DNA of 64,000 nt from Photobacterium sanguinicancri (GCF_024346675.1 NZ_AP024850.1:2356001-2420000), one strand, 5' to 3'; counted from the stretch's first letter, positions 1 through 10,100 are shown. The notes: generated by a model from the letters alone, not told the origin. Made by a program: numbers and translations.

Positions 1-1881
1 ACGGCCATCGGAGTAAGTACGGTAACAGTTACCATTGGTGCACTTAGTATTACAAGTGACAAATCCCGATTTAGCCCGTGGCTTTGCAGGGTACGGATCG
101 TTTGATACTCGCGCTGTTTTCTTCGGCTTAACTGGCACATTCTTCACCAGTTGGTCGGATTTGATATAACCCAAAGCGTAATTGTTTATATCGAGCACTT
201 CTGTCCAAGCATCGTTACTTCCTAAGCTATAAACATAGGTGCCTTTCGACAGCTTCTTAACCACATCGCTGCTTGCGTTGGTTGCAGACAAAATATTCAC
301 TGTTGGCGCGTTGGTTTTAAGTTTATTCAACTTAGCCAGTGCATCTTGAATATTATTCTTAGCAAGTTTATTACCTTGCTTCGCGGATTTAGCAAACCAA
401 TATGCAGCCCACGCGTAGTTTTTCTTAACGCCCTGACCTTTTTTGTAGAGCAAGCCTAGGTTGTTTTGCGCAGAAGCATGATCACTCTTCGCCGCTTTAC
501 TATACCAGTTAAACGCAGCCTCATTGTCTTTAGCAGTTCCCTCACCATTGTCATACATAACACCTAAATTATATTGGGATGTAGTATGCCCTTGCTCTGC
601 TGCTTTTTTATACCAAGTGAATGCCGTGCGATTATTCTTATTATTACCTTTTCCGAATGCATAGCTGTTAGCGTATTTAAATTGTGCGTCGGCATCGCCT
701 TGTTTAGCCGCTTTGCCATACCACTTCGCTGCCGTTGAAAAGCTCTTATCGACACCTTCACCATTATAATAACGGTTACCCAACGCATATTGGGCATTAC
801 GATTGCCTTGGTCAGCTGCTTTAGTTAGCCACTTAACGGCTTGTTGATAATTCAGTTCAACACCTTCACCGTTGCTATACAAAATGCCAAGATTGCCTTG
901 TGCACTAGCATAGCCTTGCAACGCGGCTTGCTTGAACCAATGCGCTGCGGCTTTTTTATCTACCGTGCCTGCATAGCCAAAGTAATACGACAGCCCGACA
1001 TTGTATTGCCCCACAGCTAAATTCTGATTTGCTGCCTTAATGTGCCATTCAAGTGCTTTTTTTGCGTCTTTCTTAACACCCTTACCATCTCTGTAAAGGT
1101 TACCAAGTTGGTTTTGTGCACCTGCTAGCCCTTGCACTGCCGCTTGTTCGTAAAGAGACTTTGCTTGAACATAATCACGTTTAACACCGCGGCCGCTCTC
1201 GTACATATCCGCTAGATTAAACTGCCCTGAAGCCGCCCCTTGTTTGGCCGCTTTTTGGTACCACTTAAAAGCCTCTGAATTACTTTGTTTAACCCCAATG
1301 CCATTTTCATACATAATGCCGAGGTTGTTTTGGGCTGATGGGTGATTTTGATTGGCGGCTTTCAAATACCAGCTCGCCGCTTCTTTATTATCTTTGTCTA
1401 AGCCTTCAATGCCATTATCGTAATACACCCCTAAGTTATACTCGGCGATACGATTTCCTTTTTCTGCCAATAAGAAAGTCTTAATTGTTGGCTTATAGCG
1501 TTCAATAAACTTAGCGGCTTCAGGCTGTCCCTGTGCTGCCGCTTGTTTAATATACTGATGGCCTTTTGCAAAATGTTGGTCATTAAAGGTTATCAAGCCA
1601 TATTGATACTGTGCTTTTGCCATTCCCACATCTGCTGCTTTTTTTAGCCACTCGATATCAGATTCAGACACGCGGTTATAGCGGCTGCTTGCTAAATCAT
1701 AAATGCCGTACATCGCATCTACATTGCCTTCTTCCGCTAGCGCTAGCCAAATTTCTTGCGCTTTTGCAGGCTCACCCTCTTGAAGGGCTGATAATCCATC
1801 TTCATATGTTGAAGCACAGCCCGTAAGCAAACTCAGTGAGCACAATGTTGCGAGTAATAGTCTTTTAGAGATTATTTCCAT
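1..1881 (-). CDS. Sel1-repeat lipoprotein with C-terminal SH3-like region (3' end outside window)
   Basis: Open for 627 codons from the ATG at 1881 and still open at base 1, so the C terminus is missing. The first 22 residues are a lipoprotein signal with lipobox LLTGC (C22), predicting an outer- or inner-membrane-anchored periplasmic protein. From about residue 50 to 470 it is a run of some eleven to twelve Sel1/TPR-like repeats of about 36 residues (patterns such as A..WY.KAA.QG.A.AQ.NLG..Y..G.GV). After the repeats comes a segment resembling a bacterial SH3 domain (VNILSATNAS...), then a Cys/Asn-rich stretch reaching the edge. Sel1 proteins usually act as scaffolds; the partner is not visible here. 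Only a weak GTAGG Shine-Dalgarno precedes the ATG. Confidence 0.85.
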   Translation of the reverse strand, partial: MEIISKRLLLATLCSLSLLTGCASTYEDGLSALQEGEPAKAQEIWLALAEEGNVDAMYGIYDLASSRYNRVSESDIEWLKKAADVGMAKAQYQYGLITFNDQHFAKGHQYIKQAAAQGQPEAAKFIERYKPTIKTFLLAEKGNRIAEYNLGVYYDNGIEGLDKDNKEAASWYLKAANQNHPSAQNNLGIMYENGIGVKQSNSEAFKWYQKAAKQGAASGQFNLADMYESGRGVKRDYVQAKSLYEQAAVQGLAGAQNQLGNLYRDGKGVKKDAKKALEWHIKAANQNLAVGQYNVGLSYYFGYAGTVDKKAAAHWFKQAALQGYASAQGNLGILYSNGEGVELNYQQAVKWLTKAADQGNRNAQYALGNRYYNGEGVDKSFSTAAKWYGKAAKQGDADAQFKYANSYAFGKGNNKNNRTAFTWYKKAAEQGHTTSQYNLGVMYDNGEGTAKDNEAAFNWYSKAAKSDHASAQNNLGLLYKKGQGVKKNYAWAAYWFAKSAKQGNKLAKNNIQDALAKLNKLKTNAPTVNILSATNASSDVVKKLSKGTYVYSLGSNDAWTEVLDINNYALGYIKSDQLVKNVPVKPKKTARVSNDPYPAKPRAKSGFVTCNTKCTNGNCYRTYSDGR

Positions 1882-2248
1882 ATACCTACACCAATTAACG
1901 TTTTCCTGTTACTCGGTAACAAGATGATATTTTTATAATTAAGCGGGTGAGTATAAATGGCAGTGATAGCAAAATCCCACTCTGCCAATAAAATTAAGAT
2001 ATCTAATGCACTATTTTTTAAGGATTTTTGATCGCTATCATCCTTTATGATTATTTATCACGATCTATTAATGCCCAAAAATCACACAAGATTGCTTGAA
2101 TCAAGATCACAAACCACATCGTAATCTGCTTAACTTAAAAATAATCTGAACTACATGACACAGACTGCTGAGTTTTGCTCGCGCTTTCATTCAGATAAAA
2201 TAATGCCCTTCACCGCTAAAAAGCAGGTAATTCTAGGAGTACTGTTTC
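1882..2248. other. intergenic region between divergent genes
   Basis: AT-rich spacer of 367 bases holding the promoters of the Sel1 lipoprotein (minus) and the MscS channel (plus). I see no open reading frame with a ribosome site, no strong hairpin and no operator that I can name. Confidence 0.5.
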
Positions 2249-3931
2249 ATGCGTTTACTTTGCATTTTCTTCTTACTATTTTCAGCATGGACTTGGGCTG
2301 AAACTGAAGAGACATCGGCACCTGTTACACCAAAACAACCCGCTGAAATTGCTCAAATCAAAACATTAAACAAAGAGCTAAAAACATTACTCAATGAATC
2401 AAAAACCTCTCAAGGGTCGGCGCTCAATGTTGTTAGCTTACAATTAATTAATAAAAATGAAGAGCTACGAGAAGTCATCGCAAAGCTTGTCACCCGCTCA
2501 AAAGAAAACGAAGATGCAGTCAAGCCTTATCATGGTTTTGTGCTCGATCAAGCAAACAACCAAGTGACATTCATTGAAGAAGCCATTGCTTTTTTAACGA
2601 AGAAAGTAACCTCTGATGAACAAGCACTAGAGTCCCTCGGCGACGAGCAAAAACTCTTAACGCAGAAGAAAGTACAAGAAATTCGTAGCTATGTTCAGCG
2701 TCTACTAAGCCAACAATGGACAAACTATCACTGGCTGGGTGACTTGGGGGTAGATACAAGTAAACAAAAAAATGCACTCATCAATAACATTGAACACAAG
2801 TTGGAGTTTTTATCTGCCTCCCTCACGTTTAATAGCCAACAGGAAAAAACGCTCAATAAACAGCTTAAAGCGGCTACAGACAGTGAAAAAGGGTCTTTAC
2901 AACTCCTTCATATTTTATCTGAACGACAGCTCACCAGTGATTTAGCAAACATGCAGGCTTTCATTAAACTGGCCGATCAGATGTCAGTTGATACCGCCGA
3001 TTACAAAAAACAAATTTTTGAACAAACAGGTAATGTGACCAACGATTTACTCAACGTTGCCGTGCTACTTTCCATTGCGCGTAATAACCTCGAAAATCTG
3101 AGCTTATGGGTTGTCGAAAATGCGCCGCAAATGCTGTTCAAGCTGTTCGTGTTTGTCATCATTATCGCGGTCTTTAGGATCCTAAAAAACATTACCAGTA
3201 AAATGGTTAAAAAAGGCGTATCTTCACCCAACCTTCGTATGTCTCAATTGATGCAAGAGTTCTTTGTATCTATGTCGGGCAAAGGTGTGTTTTGTATCGG
3301 TCTATTGATTGCGCTGTCGCAAATAGGACTCGATTTAACGCCAATTCTAACGGGGTTTGGGGTCGCGGGTGTGATCATAGGTTTTGCATTGCAAGATACC
3401 CTTTCCAACTTTGCTTCTGGCATGATGCTGCTGATATACCGTCCATTTGATGTGGGTGATTTTGTAGAAGCAGGCGGGGTTTCAGGCAAGGTAAGTCATA
3501 TGAGCCTTGTCAGTACCACCATCAAAACCTTTGATAACCAGATCCTGATTGTACCTAACAGTAAAATTTGGGGCGATACCATTAAGAATGTTACTCATGA
3601 ACGCGTTCGCCGCGTTGATATGGTGTTTGGTATCGGTTATAGCGATGATTTGGAACTCGCTGAAAAAGTCTTTAATGAGATTATTGATGCACACCCTATG
3701 GTACTACGCCAGCCCGAGAAAACCATTAAACTGCATACACTGAATACATCTTCCGTGGATTACATTGTGCGTCCTTGGGTCAAAACCGAAGATTATTGGG
3801 ATGTTTACTGGGATGTCACACGTGAAGTAAAACGTCGGTTCGATGAAGTGGGACTGTCTATTCCTTTCCCTCAGCAAGATGTGCATTTACACATGGCGGA
3901 CGCCGAAGCAGCGAATATTGCTAAAAAGTGA
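2249..3931 (+). CDS. MscS-family mechanosensitive ion channel with periplasmic coiled-coil N terminus
   Basis: 560 residues, longer than E. coli MscS (286). Residues 1-17 form a signal peptide. About 20-280 are charged and helical, probably a periplasmic coiled-coil region. A transmembrane helix lies near 294-312, followed near 345-400 by further membrane helices that include the pore-lining MscS signature (GVAGVIIGFALQDTLSNF). The usual beta domain (RPFDVGDFVE...VPNSKIWGDTI) and the alpha/beta C-terminal domain follow. By family it should open under membrane tension and release solutes on hypo-osmotic shock. AGGAG at 2235-2239 with 9-base spacing supports the start. It is apparently a single-gene unit; the next gene has its own promoter region. 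Confidence 0.9.
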   Translation: MRLLCIFFLLFSAWTWAETEETSAPVTPKQPAEIAQIKTLNKELKTLLNESKTSQGSALNVVSLQLINKNEELREVIAKLVTRSKENEDAVKPYHGFVLDQANNQVTFIEEAIAFLTKKVTSDEQALESLGDEQKLLTQKKVQEIRSYVQRLLSQQWTNYHWLGDLGVDTSKQKNALINNIEHKLEFLSASLTFNSQQEKTLNKQLKAATDSEKGSLQLLHILSERQLTSDLANMQAFIKLADQMSVDTADYKKQIFEQTGNVTNDLLNVAVLLSIARNNLENLSLWVVENAPQMLFKLFVFVIIIAVFRILKNITSKMVKKGVSSPNLRMSQLMQEFFVSMSGKGVFCIGLLIALSQIGLDLTPILTGFGVAGVIIGFALQDTLSNFASGMMLLIYRPFDVGDFVEAGGVSGKVSHMSLVSTTIKTFDNQILIVPNSKIWGDTIKNVTHERVRRVDMVFGIGYSDDLELAEKVFNEIIDAHPMVLRQPEKTIKLHTLNTSSVDYIVRPWVKTEDYWDVYWDVTREVKRRFDEVGLSIPFPQQDVHLHMADAEAANIAKK

Positions 3932-4134
3932 TAAGAGGAAACGCACGTCAACCTGAACAATGAACAGTGTAAAATTGACGTAGCGCTAACAAACCTTACA
4001 AATCACCGTGCGATAGTAGTTATATACTTTTGGCATCATAAACAAACAGTTCAGAGTAATAATACTGATTGTTACGTTGAAAATTATTAGTGAATAATTG
4101 CTATCTCATCAAGCCATTATTCAACATTTAACGT

Positions 4135-4191
4135 TATAATGATGCCTATTCTCGTTACGAGAAAACTTTATTGTCTAATGGCGAGCCATTA
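4135..4191 (+). promoter_or_regulatory. promoter -10 element and two palindromes in the META-lipoprotein leader
   Basis: TATAAT at 4135-4140 is a perfect -10 hexamer; no good -35 is visible. Just downstream is the perfect palindrome TTCTCGTTACGAGAA (4149-4163), and then TAATGGCGAGCCATTA (4176-4191), with 7-base arms around GA. The first sits where a repressor would cover the transcription start; the second could be an operator or an RNA hairpin close to the ribosome site. Confidence 0.45.
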
Positions 4192-4209
4192 CTTATTAGG
4201 GAATTTCCT

Positions 4210-4638
4210 ATGAAAAAGCGTTTTTTAGCAGCCCTTGCTCTTCCGGTTATATTAGCAGCATGTGCAAGTAACAACACAGCGCAAGTTGCATCAGAACAAG
4301 CACTGACCAATAACAACTGGGTACTTACTCAAGTTGATAGCAAAGCGCTTAACCTGCCAGAACCAATGAAAGCACCTAACCTAGAACTAGGCGCAGATCT
4401 AAACGCAAACGGCCTTGCAGGCTGTAACCGCTTCTTCGGCCAAGCTGAATACAAAGAAGGCAAAGTACGTTTAGATAAAATGGGTATGACAATGATGGCT
4501 TGCCCTGAGCCTGCAATGGCACTAGAAAGCACATTCGCACAAACACTAAGTGACTGGAGCGATGCAACTATTAGTGGTAATCAACTAACCCTAAAAGGTG
4601 CAGAGCACACGCTAACTTTCGAGCGTGATGCAAAGTAA
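4210..4638 (+). CDS. hslJ: META-domain (HslJ-like) lipoprotein
   Basis: 142 residues starting at MKKRF. An upstream in-frame ATG at 4171 exists, but the 4210 start has AGGGAA close by and gives a proper lipoprotein signal ending at ILAAC. The rest matches the META domain of HslJ: NNWVLTQVDSK at the start, GCNRFFGQ in the middle, a conserved Met-Met-Ala-Cys turn, and a C-terminal L.L.G.E.TL.F strand. HslJ in E. coli is a heat-inducible membrane-associated protein linked to novobiocin resistance; its molecular role is not settled. Expression is probably controlled through the palindromes upstream. Confidence 0.85.
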   Translation: MKKRFLAALALPVILAACASNNTAQVASEQALTNNNWVLTQVDSKALNLPEPMKAPNLELGADLNANGLAGCNRFFGQAEYKEGKVRLDKMGMTMMACPEPAMALESTFAQTLSDWSDATISGNQLTLKGAEHTLTFERDAK

Positions 4639-4664
4639 TCCCTGAAATTTAGGGAAGCTATATT

Positions 4665-4701
4665 AAAAAAAGCGAAGCATTGAGTATGCTTCGCTTTTTT
4701 T
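4665..4701 (+). terminator. Rho-independent terminator after hslJ
   Basis: AGCGAAGCA and TGCTTCGCT form a stem around the loop ttgagta, flanked by A7 on the left and T7 on the right, so it can work in both directions and also serve the convergent minus-strand gene. Confidence 0.85.
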
Positions 4702-4775
4702 GGACTGAAACCATAAAGATTTAAAACCTCACCATACCCTCGGCCTATTACTGGCATAAATTAGATTATAAATAC

Positions 4776-6386
4776 TCAGCATAACGTCTCTAATTCAGGG
4801 ACGACTTCGGGTAAAATTTTAATGCAGCGAACAGCATTGCGTCCTGCTGATTTAGCTTGATACAAGGCAGAATCCGCAAAGTTAAACAGAGAATCAGGCG
4901 TTTGGCCATCAAGTTTACTCGCTGAAACCATCCCAACAGACACAGTAACAATCTTTAGATGCTTAGCTGTTTTATGCTCAATGGCAATCCGCTCTATCGC
5001 GCTTTTACATTGCTTTGCAACAACTTCTCCATTGGTCGTATTAGGTAGCAGAACGGCAAACTCTTCACCACCAATTCGCGCAATACGATCGGCTGGTCGC
5101 TTTAAAACACGCTCCAATTCTGATGCAACAAGGCGCAAACAGCGATCACCAGCTTGGTGCCCATAGGTATCATTAAATTGCTTGAAGAAATCGATATCAA
5201 AAATAAGTAACGCTAGCGGCTTAGATTCACGCTTGGAGCGCAAAAATTCGAGTTCATAATATTCGTCGAAATAACGTCGGTTAGCGATACCCGTTAGAGG
5301 GTCAGTTTTCGTTAAACGTTCTAGTTTTTCATTTACATCATTAAGCTGTGCATTCTTATTATCTAAATCGCTTTGCATATCTTCGTTTTGTCTTGCAGCA
5401 ACAAATGCGAACCAGGTTGATAAACCAAAAAACACATTCCCAACAATAAATACCCACCACGGTGTATGCGTTCTTCTGGATGAAAAATATTGAGCGCTAG
5501 GAATTGCTTCAAGCACCCACCGTCGGCCAGCATAGTTCATAACGGAGCGCGTATAACGGTACTGATTGAGTAATAAATTGGGTGAACCGTTTTTCAAATC
5601 ACGTGAGAACAAAATAGATTTATTCGCAGGAATAGTGGCATCCCATAATTTAATGACAATTTCCTGATCTTCACCACCACGATAAATTGCTGAAAATATC
5701 GACTCTACATCAAACACACCTAAGATAAAGCCACGTAAGGATTCTTCTCTATTAGCCATCATAGGTGTATTAAACAATGGCAATAATGAAAGCACACCAA
5801 TACGATAATCATCAGATTGAATCAACCCGATACCTTCAGAGAGCTGAACATCACCACTCGCAATAGCACGTTGCATAACTTCACGACGGCGAGAGTTCGA
5901 ATTGAGATCGTAACCCATTACGACTTCATTCGTTTCTAACGGCTCTAAATAAAAGACCGGATAATAATAGTCGCGATCAGTTGCTGGTCCCATGACGCCA
6001 GAGGCTAAACGCTCGGTAAATTGATAGCCTTCGAAATGCGCTTTTCCTTGTGCTTCAACTTGGCTTCTCTCTGAATGAGGAACCCGAGGGATCCACTCCA
6101 ACGCTTGCACTTTATTATGGCGACTCAATATATACGCAGCCTCATCAGCGAAAGATGATGCCGATATAATTTCGTTATTATCAAAATGCGCTTTCAGCGA
6201 ATAGACTGACTCTAGATTAAACTTTACTCCCTTATAATATGAGAGAGCTTTATCATTTATTTCATCTTGAAACTCGCGTTCAATATTCTTCGTTTCCACT
6301 TGATAGAATAACCAAAAAAACACGCTAGATATTACAAGGCCCACGATAGCCGAGATTAAGGTTATTCTGTAAAGTCGCTTTCCCAT
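4776..6386 (-). CDS. membrane diguanylate cyclase, CHASE-type sensor plus GGDEF
   Basis: 536 residues. One N-terminal membrane helix (about 9-28) and a second near 305-328 bracket a periplasmic region that resembles a CHASE ligand-binding domain (ALEWIPRVPHSER...YYYPVFYLEPL). A short coiled coil leads into a GGDEF domain (about 362-525). The active-site loop is GGEEF at 439-443, the metal-binding FDIDFFK is present, and the inhibitory I-site RPAD lies five residues before GGEEF, so an active, product-inhibited enzyme making c-di-GMP from two GTP is expected. AAAGGG precedes the ATG. No EAL domain. The ligand is unknown. Stands alone, convergent with hslJ. Confidence 0.9.
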   Translation of the reverse strand: MGKRLYRITLISAIVGLVISSVFFWLFYQVETKNIEREFQDEINDKALSYYKGVKFNLESVYSLKAHFDNNEIISASSFADEAAYILSRHNKVQALEWIPRVPHSERSQVEAQGKAHFEGYQFTERLASGVMGPATDRDYYYPVFYLEPLETNEVVMGYDLNSNSRRREVMQRAIASGDVQLSEGIGLIQSDDYRIGVLSLLPLFNTPMMANREESLRGFILGVFDVESIFSAIYRGGEDQEIVIKLWDATIPANKSILFSRDLKNGSPNLLLNQYRYTRSVMNYAGRRWVLEAIPSAQYFSSRRTHTPWWVFIVGNVFFGLSTWFAFVAARQNEDMQSDLDNKNAQLNDVNEKLERLTKTDPLTGIANRRYFDEYYELEFLRSKRESKPLALLIFDIDFFKQFNDTYGHQAGDRCLRLVASELERVLKRPADRIARIGGEEFAVLLPNTTNGEVVAKQCKSAIERIAIEHKTAKHLKIVTVSVGMVSASKLDGQTPDSLFNFADSALYQAKSAGRNAVRCIKILPEVVPELETLC

Positions 6387-6505
6387 TGGAGCCCTTTCTA
6401 TATAGTTATCCTTTCATTGTTAGAACAAAAAATCCGTATTACCAGTCTCTTGTTTCTATTTTTAGCCCTCACTAGCACTTTTATACTCTTTATTTTATAA
6501 AACGA

Positions 6506-6534
6506 AAAAGGACACACTTATAGTGCGTCCTTTT
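6506..6534 (-). terminator. terminator of metE
   Basis: On the minus strand AAAAGGAC...GTCCTTTT forms an 8-bp stem that continues inward through CACT/AGTG, followed by a T-rich run. It lies 43 bases after the metE stop. Confidence 0.8.
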
Positions 6535-6576
6535 GGATTATTTCATCAGTATTTAAACTGTATCTCAACTAATAAA

Positions 6577-8922
6577 TTAAACCGCTTTTGCTTGCCATTG
6601 TTCGCGTAACGTCTTGGCCGCTGTCACTAGGTTTCTCAGTGCCGCTTCTGTTTCTTCCCAGTTGCGTGTTTTTAAACCACAGTCTGGGTTAATCCATAGA
6701 CGTTCTGCTGGGATCAAGGCTTCCGCTTTTTCCACTAAGTGAATAATTTGCTCAACTGACGGGATATTTGGCGAGTGAATGTCATACACACCCGGACCAA
6801 TCTCATTTGGATAAGCAAACTCTTCGAATGCTTTCAGCAGTTCCATGTCTGAACGCGATGTTTCAATGGTGATCACATCAGCATCCAGTGCCGCAACCGA
6901 TTTAATAATGTGATTAAACTCGCTGTAACACATGTGAGTGTGAATTTGCGTTTGTGGCTCGGCACTTGCCGCTGAAATCTTAAAGGCATTCACCGCCCAA
7001 TCAAGATATGTTTGCCATTGGCTTGCTTTAAGCGGTAAACCTTCACGAATAGCAGGTTCATCAATTTGAATGATATTAATACCAGCCTGTTGTAAGTCAG
7101 CGACTTCATCACGCAGTGCAAGAGCAATCTGGTTAGCGATTTGTTCACGAGTAAGATCTTCACGCGGGAATGTCCAACCCAAGATAGTCACAGGGCCTGT
7201 TAACATGCCTTTTACTGGCTTGTCGGTTAGAGATTGTGCATACGTCGCCCATTCAACGGTCATTGGTTGCGCACGATAGATATCAGACACAATCACCGCT
7301 GGTTTAACACAGCGTGAACCGTAGCTTTGTACCCAACCAAATCGTGTTACAGCAAAACCTTCTAGCAATTCTGCAAAGTATTCTACCATGTCGTTACGCT
7401 CAGCTTCACCGTGCACAAACACATCAAGGTCGAGTGCTTCTTGGCGAGCAATTGCATCAGCAATATGCCCTTTCAGTGCGGTGTTATAATCCGCCTCTGT
7501 CAGTCGTCCGGCTTTGAAGTCGCGACGTTGCGTACGGATTTCATTTGTTTGTGGGAACGAACCAATCGTCGTCGTAGGCAATAGCGGTAAACCCAATGCA
7601 TTACGCTGTTGGCGAGCACGCTCACTATACGGCGCTTTACGCTCTGCCAACGCAGCGGTAATAGCATTGGTACGCTGGCGAACATCAGCATTGTTTACAC
7701 GCTCGCTGGTTGCACGTGCTTTAATCGGCGCACTGTATTTATCACATTCGGCTTTTGCAATGGCATCACCATCGAGAGCGTGTGCCAGCAAGGTAACTTC
7801 GCGGCATTTTTGTTTCGCGAACGACAACCACTGACGCACTTCTGGTTCAACATCGATTTCTAAATCCAAATCAATTGGGCTATGCAGTAATGAACACGAA
7901 CTTGCGACCCATAGACGCTCACCTAATACGGCTTTTACAGGTGCTAAGCGTTCAAGTTGTGCTGATAAATCTGCGCGCCATACGTTACGCCCATTAATGA
8001 CACCTGCTGAGAGCACCCAAGATTGTGGAAGTTTCGCCACCACTTCGTCTAGCTGCTCTGGTGATGCTGATAAATCAACATGCAGGCCATCAATACTAAG
8101 CTCAACAATCTTGTCTAGATGGTGGGTAATATTGTCGAAATACGTCGTTAGTAATAACTTGGTGTCACCTTTTAACACTTGGTACGCCAATTTGAATGAA
8201 TCTGCCCAGGCCTTTGGTAATTCTAATGCCAGTACTGGCTCATCAATTTGTACCCATTCAACACCCAAGGCCGCTAGCTTATTTAGGATTTGTTGGTACG
8301 CATTTAGCAAACGCGGCAATAACGATAAACGGTCAAAGCCTTCTTCTTTTTCTTTACCTAGCCATAAGTAAGAAATCGGGCCTAGCAAAACAGGTTTTAC
8401 ATCGTGACCGGCTTTTTTCGCTTCAGCCACTTCTTCAAAAAGCTGTTGCCAACTGACGTTGAATTCATCATCTTTAGTAAACTCAGGCACAATGTAGTGA
8501 TAATTCGTATTGAACCACTTTGTCATGTCTGATGCAGCACATGCACAGCCTGTTGGCGCTTTACCACGACCCACACGGAACAAAGTATCTAAATCGGGGA
8601 AGCCATTATTGTGGCGCTGTGGGATGTGGCCTAATAGCATACTGGTGCCTAACACATGGTCATACCAAGCAAAGTCACCCACGGTTACATAATCTAAACC
8701 AGCCCCTACTTGGTCACTCCAATGACGGTGGCGCAGTAAACTACCGACTTCTTTTAATTCTTTCTGATCAATCTCGCCACGCCAGTATTTTTCTAGTGCA
8801 AATTTCAATTCACGCTGAGAACCAATACGAGGGTAACCAAGAATGTGCGTGACTGTTTTTGCTGCATTGTTTGTTGTCGTGAGCGATGAGGTTGCTGTTG
8901 TTACTGTTGAGTTCGTAGTCAT
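6577..8922 (-). CDS. metE: cobalamin-independent methionine synthase
   Basis: 781 residues from the ATG at 8922, which has GAAGGAA eight bases upstream; a longer reading from 9027 would run through the operators and has no ribosome site. MetE transfers the methyl group of 5-methyltetrahydropteroyl-tri-glutamate to homocysteine in the cytoplasm, the last step of methionine synthesis. The zinc ligands of the E. coli enzyme (H641, C643, C726) correspond to H663, C665 (THMC) and C748 (NPDCG) here. Both barrel halves are complete. The N terminus carries about 20 extra residues rich in Thr and Ser. Divergent from metR; regulated by MetR and MetJ to judge from the sites upstream. Confidence 0.97.
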   Translation of the reverse strand: MTTNSTVTTATSSLTTTNNAAKTVTHILGYPRIGSQRELKFALEKYWRGEIDQKELKEVGSLLRHRHWSDQVGAGLDYVTVGDFAWYDHVLGTSMLLGHIPQRHNNGFPDLDTLFRVGRGKAPTGCACAASDMTKWFNTNYHYIVPEFTKDDEFNVSWQQLFEEVAEAKKAGHDVKPVLLGPISYLWLGKEKEEGFDRLSLLPRLLNAYQQILNKLAALGVEWVQIDEPVLALELPKAWADSFKLAYQVLKGDTKLLLTTYFDNITHHLDKIVELSIDGLHVDLSASPEQLDEVVAKLPQSWVLSAGVINGRNVWRADLSAQLERLAPVKAVLGERLWVASSCSLLHSPIDLDLEIDVEPEVRQWLSFAKQKCREVTLLAHALDGDAIAKAECDKYSAPIKARATSERVNNADVRQRTNAITAALAERKAPYSERARQQRNALGLPLLPTTTIGSFPQTNEIRTQRRDFKAGRLTEADYNTALKGHIADAIARQEALDLDVFVHGEAERNDMVEYFAELLEGFAVTRFGWVQSYGSRCVKPAVIVSDIYRAQPMTVEWATYAQSLTDKPVKGMLTGPVTILGWTFPREDLTREQIANQIALALRDEVADLQQAGINIIQIDEPAIREGLPLKASQWQTYLDWAVNAFKISAASAEPQTQIHTHMCYSEFNHIIKSVAALDADVITIETSRSDMELLKAFEEFAYPNEIGPGVYDIHSPNIPSVEQIIHLVEKAEALIPAERLWINPDCGLKTRNWEETEAALRNLVTAAKTLREQWQAKAV

Positions 8923-8937
8923 TGTTCTAATTCCTTC

Positions 8938-8953
8938 AGAAGTCTGGATGTCT
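8938..8953 (-). promoter_or_regulatory. tandem met boxes (MetJ operator) in the metE leader
   Basis: AGAAGTCT followed directly by GGATGTCT. Against the MetJ consensus AGACGTCT these match 7 of 8 and 6 of 8, in the contiguous 8-bp phasing that MetJ dimers need. The site lies just upstream of the metE ribosome site. Confidence 0.6.
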
Positions 8954-9007
8954 AAACAATGCCGTATGTACCCTATTTGAACAATCTCGAATAACTCACA
9001 TTCACGT

Positions 9008-9020
9008 TGAAGGAAATTCA
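9008..9020. promoter_or_regulatory. MetR binding site
   Basis: TGAAGGAAATTCA fits TGAA-N5-TTCA exactly, the published MetR recognition pattern. It lies in the shared metE/metR promoter region. Confidence 0.7.
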
Positions 9021-9072
9021 TAATCAATCATAGGAATAGTGCAAATCATTCATATTGACCATGGGTATACTT

Positions 9073-9088
9073 AGCCATCTAGATGTTT
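9073..9088. promoter_or_regulatory. probable second pair of met boxes near metR
   Basis: AGCCATCT and AGATGTTT are adjacent and each match AGACGTCT at 6 of 8 positions. They lie about 70 bases before the metR start, consistent with MetJ repression of metR as in enterics. Weaker than the pair at 8938. Confidence 0.4.
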
Positions 9089-9155
9089 ACACTGCTTGTT
9101 AATACAGTTACATTGAATTTAATTAATTTATTCAAACGGATATTGAAGAAAACTA

Positions 9156-10067
9156 ATGATCGAGATAAAGCATCTTCGTACCTTATCTGTACTACGTGAT
9201 ACAGGGTCGTTAACAGCAACGGCCAATACGCTGTGCTTGACGCAATCTGCGCTCTCACATCAGCTTAAAGATCTAGAACAACGTTTAGGCGGGCAGCTTT
9301 TTTTGCGTAAAACGCGCCCTGTTCGCTTTACGCCTGAGGGGGATATCCTACTTAAACTGGCCGATGAAATATTTCCTCGTATCACCAAAGCCGAGCACGC
9401 TCTCGCAAATTTAAAAGAAGATGCCAATGGGCGGTTACACATGGCGATTGATTGCCACTCTTGTTTTCAGTGGTTAATGCCAGCACTAAAGGAATACCAG
9501 ATCCACTGGCCGTCGGTCTCTCTTGATTTCTCATCAGGTTTTGGCTTTGAGCCTCTTCCTGCACTCACGGCGGGTGAATTGGATTTAGTCATTACATCTG
9601 ATATTCAACCACGCAATGAAGTGCATTACGAACCCCTGTTCGATTTTGAAATGCGATTGGTGGTTTCTCCACAATCCCCATTGGCAGATAAAGACTTTAT
9701 TGAACCTAAAGATATTCTTGACCAAACTATGCTGACCTACCCTGTTCAGAAAAACAGATTAGATGTGGTGAAGCACTTTTTACAGCCTGCGGGTGTTGAG
9801 CCAAACAAGTGGAAGCAAGCCGATAACACACTGATGCTAGTACAAATGGTGTCGGCCGACTTAGGCGTTGCAGCTTTACCTAACTGGGCAATTCATGACT
9901 TTGCACGACAAGGATTGATTGTAAGTAAACCACTAGGAAAGGGGTTATGGCGACGTTTATATGCGGCAATTCGCGCATCAGAAAATCAGCGTCATTACTT
10001 ACAGGCATTTTTTGCAACAGCACGCCAACAGTGCCAGACGCACCTTGAAGGGATTAGAGCAGCTTAG
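9156..10067 (+). CDS. metR: LysR-type activator of methionine genes
   Basis: 303 residues, the usual MetR length. Residues 1-60 form the winged helix-turn-helix (IKHLRTLSVLRDTGSLTATANTLCLTQSALSHQLKDLE). The remainder is a LysR substrate-binding domain, with MetR-typical features such as the AIDCHSCFQWLMPALKEY segment. MetR uses homocysteine as co-effector and activates metE and metH. It is divergent from metE across 233 bases containing a perfect MetR box. The assignment rests on sequence and position together. Confidence 0.93.
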   Translation: MIEIKHLRTLSVLRDTGSLTATANTLCLTQSALSHQLKDLEQRLGGQLFLRKTRPVRFTPEGDILLKLADEIFPRITKAEHALANLKEDANGRLHMAIDCHSCFQWLMPALKEYQIHWPSVSLDFSSGFGFEPLPALTAGELDLVITSDIQPRNEVHYEPLFDFEMRLVVSPQSPLADKDFIEPKDILDQTMLTYPVQKNRLDVVKHFLQPAGVEPNKWKQADNTLMLVQMVSADLGVAALPNWAIHDFARQGLIVSKPLGKGLWRRLYAAIRASENQRHYLQAFFATARQQCQTHLEGIRAA

Positions 10068-10079
10068 TCGTATATGTCA

Positions 10080-10100
10080 GGAGGGCAGTCAACGCCCTCC
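10080..10100 (+). terminator. hairpin after metR
   Basis: GGAGGGC, loop agtcaac, GCCCTCC: a perfect 7-bp GC-rich stem 13 bases after the metR stop. No T-run follows, so its efficiency is uncertain. Confidence 0.5.

Noticed and set aside
8923..9155. Cobalamin riboswitch before metE
   Set aside because: The 233-base region is fully accounted for by MetJ and MetR sites and has no B12-box-like sequence.
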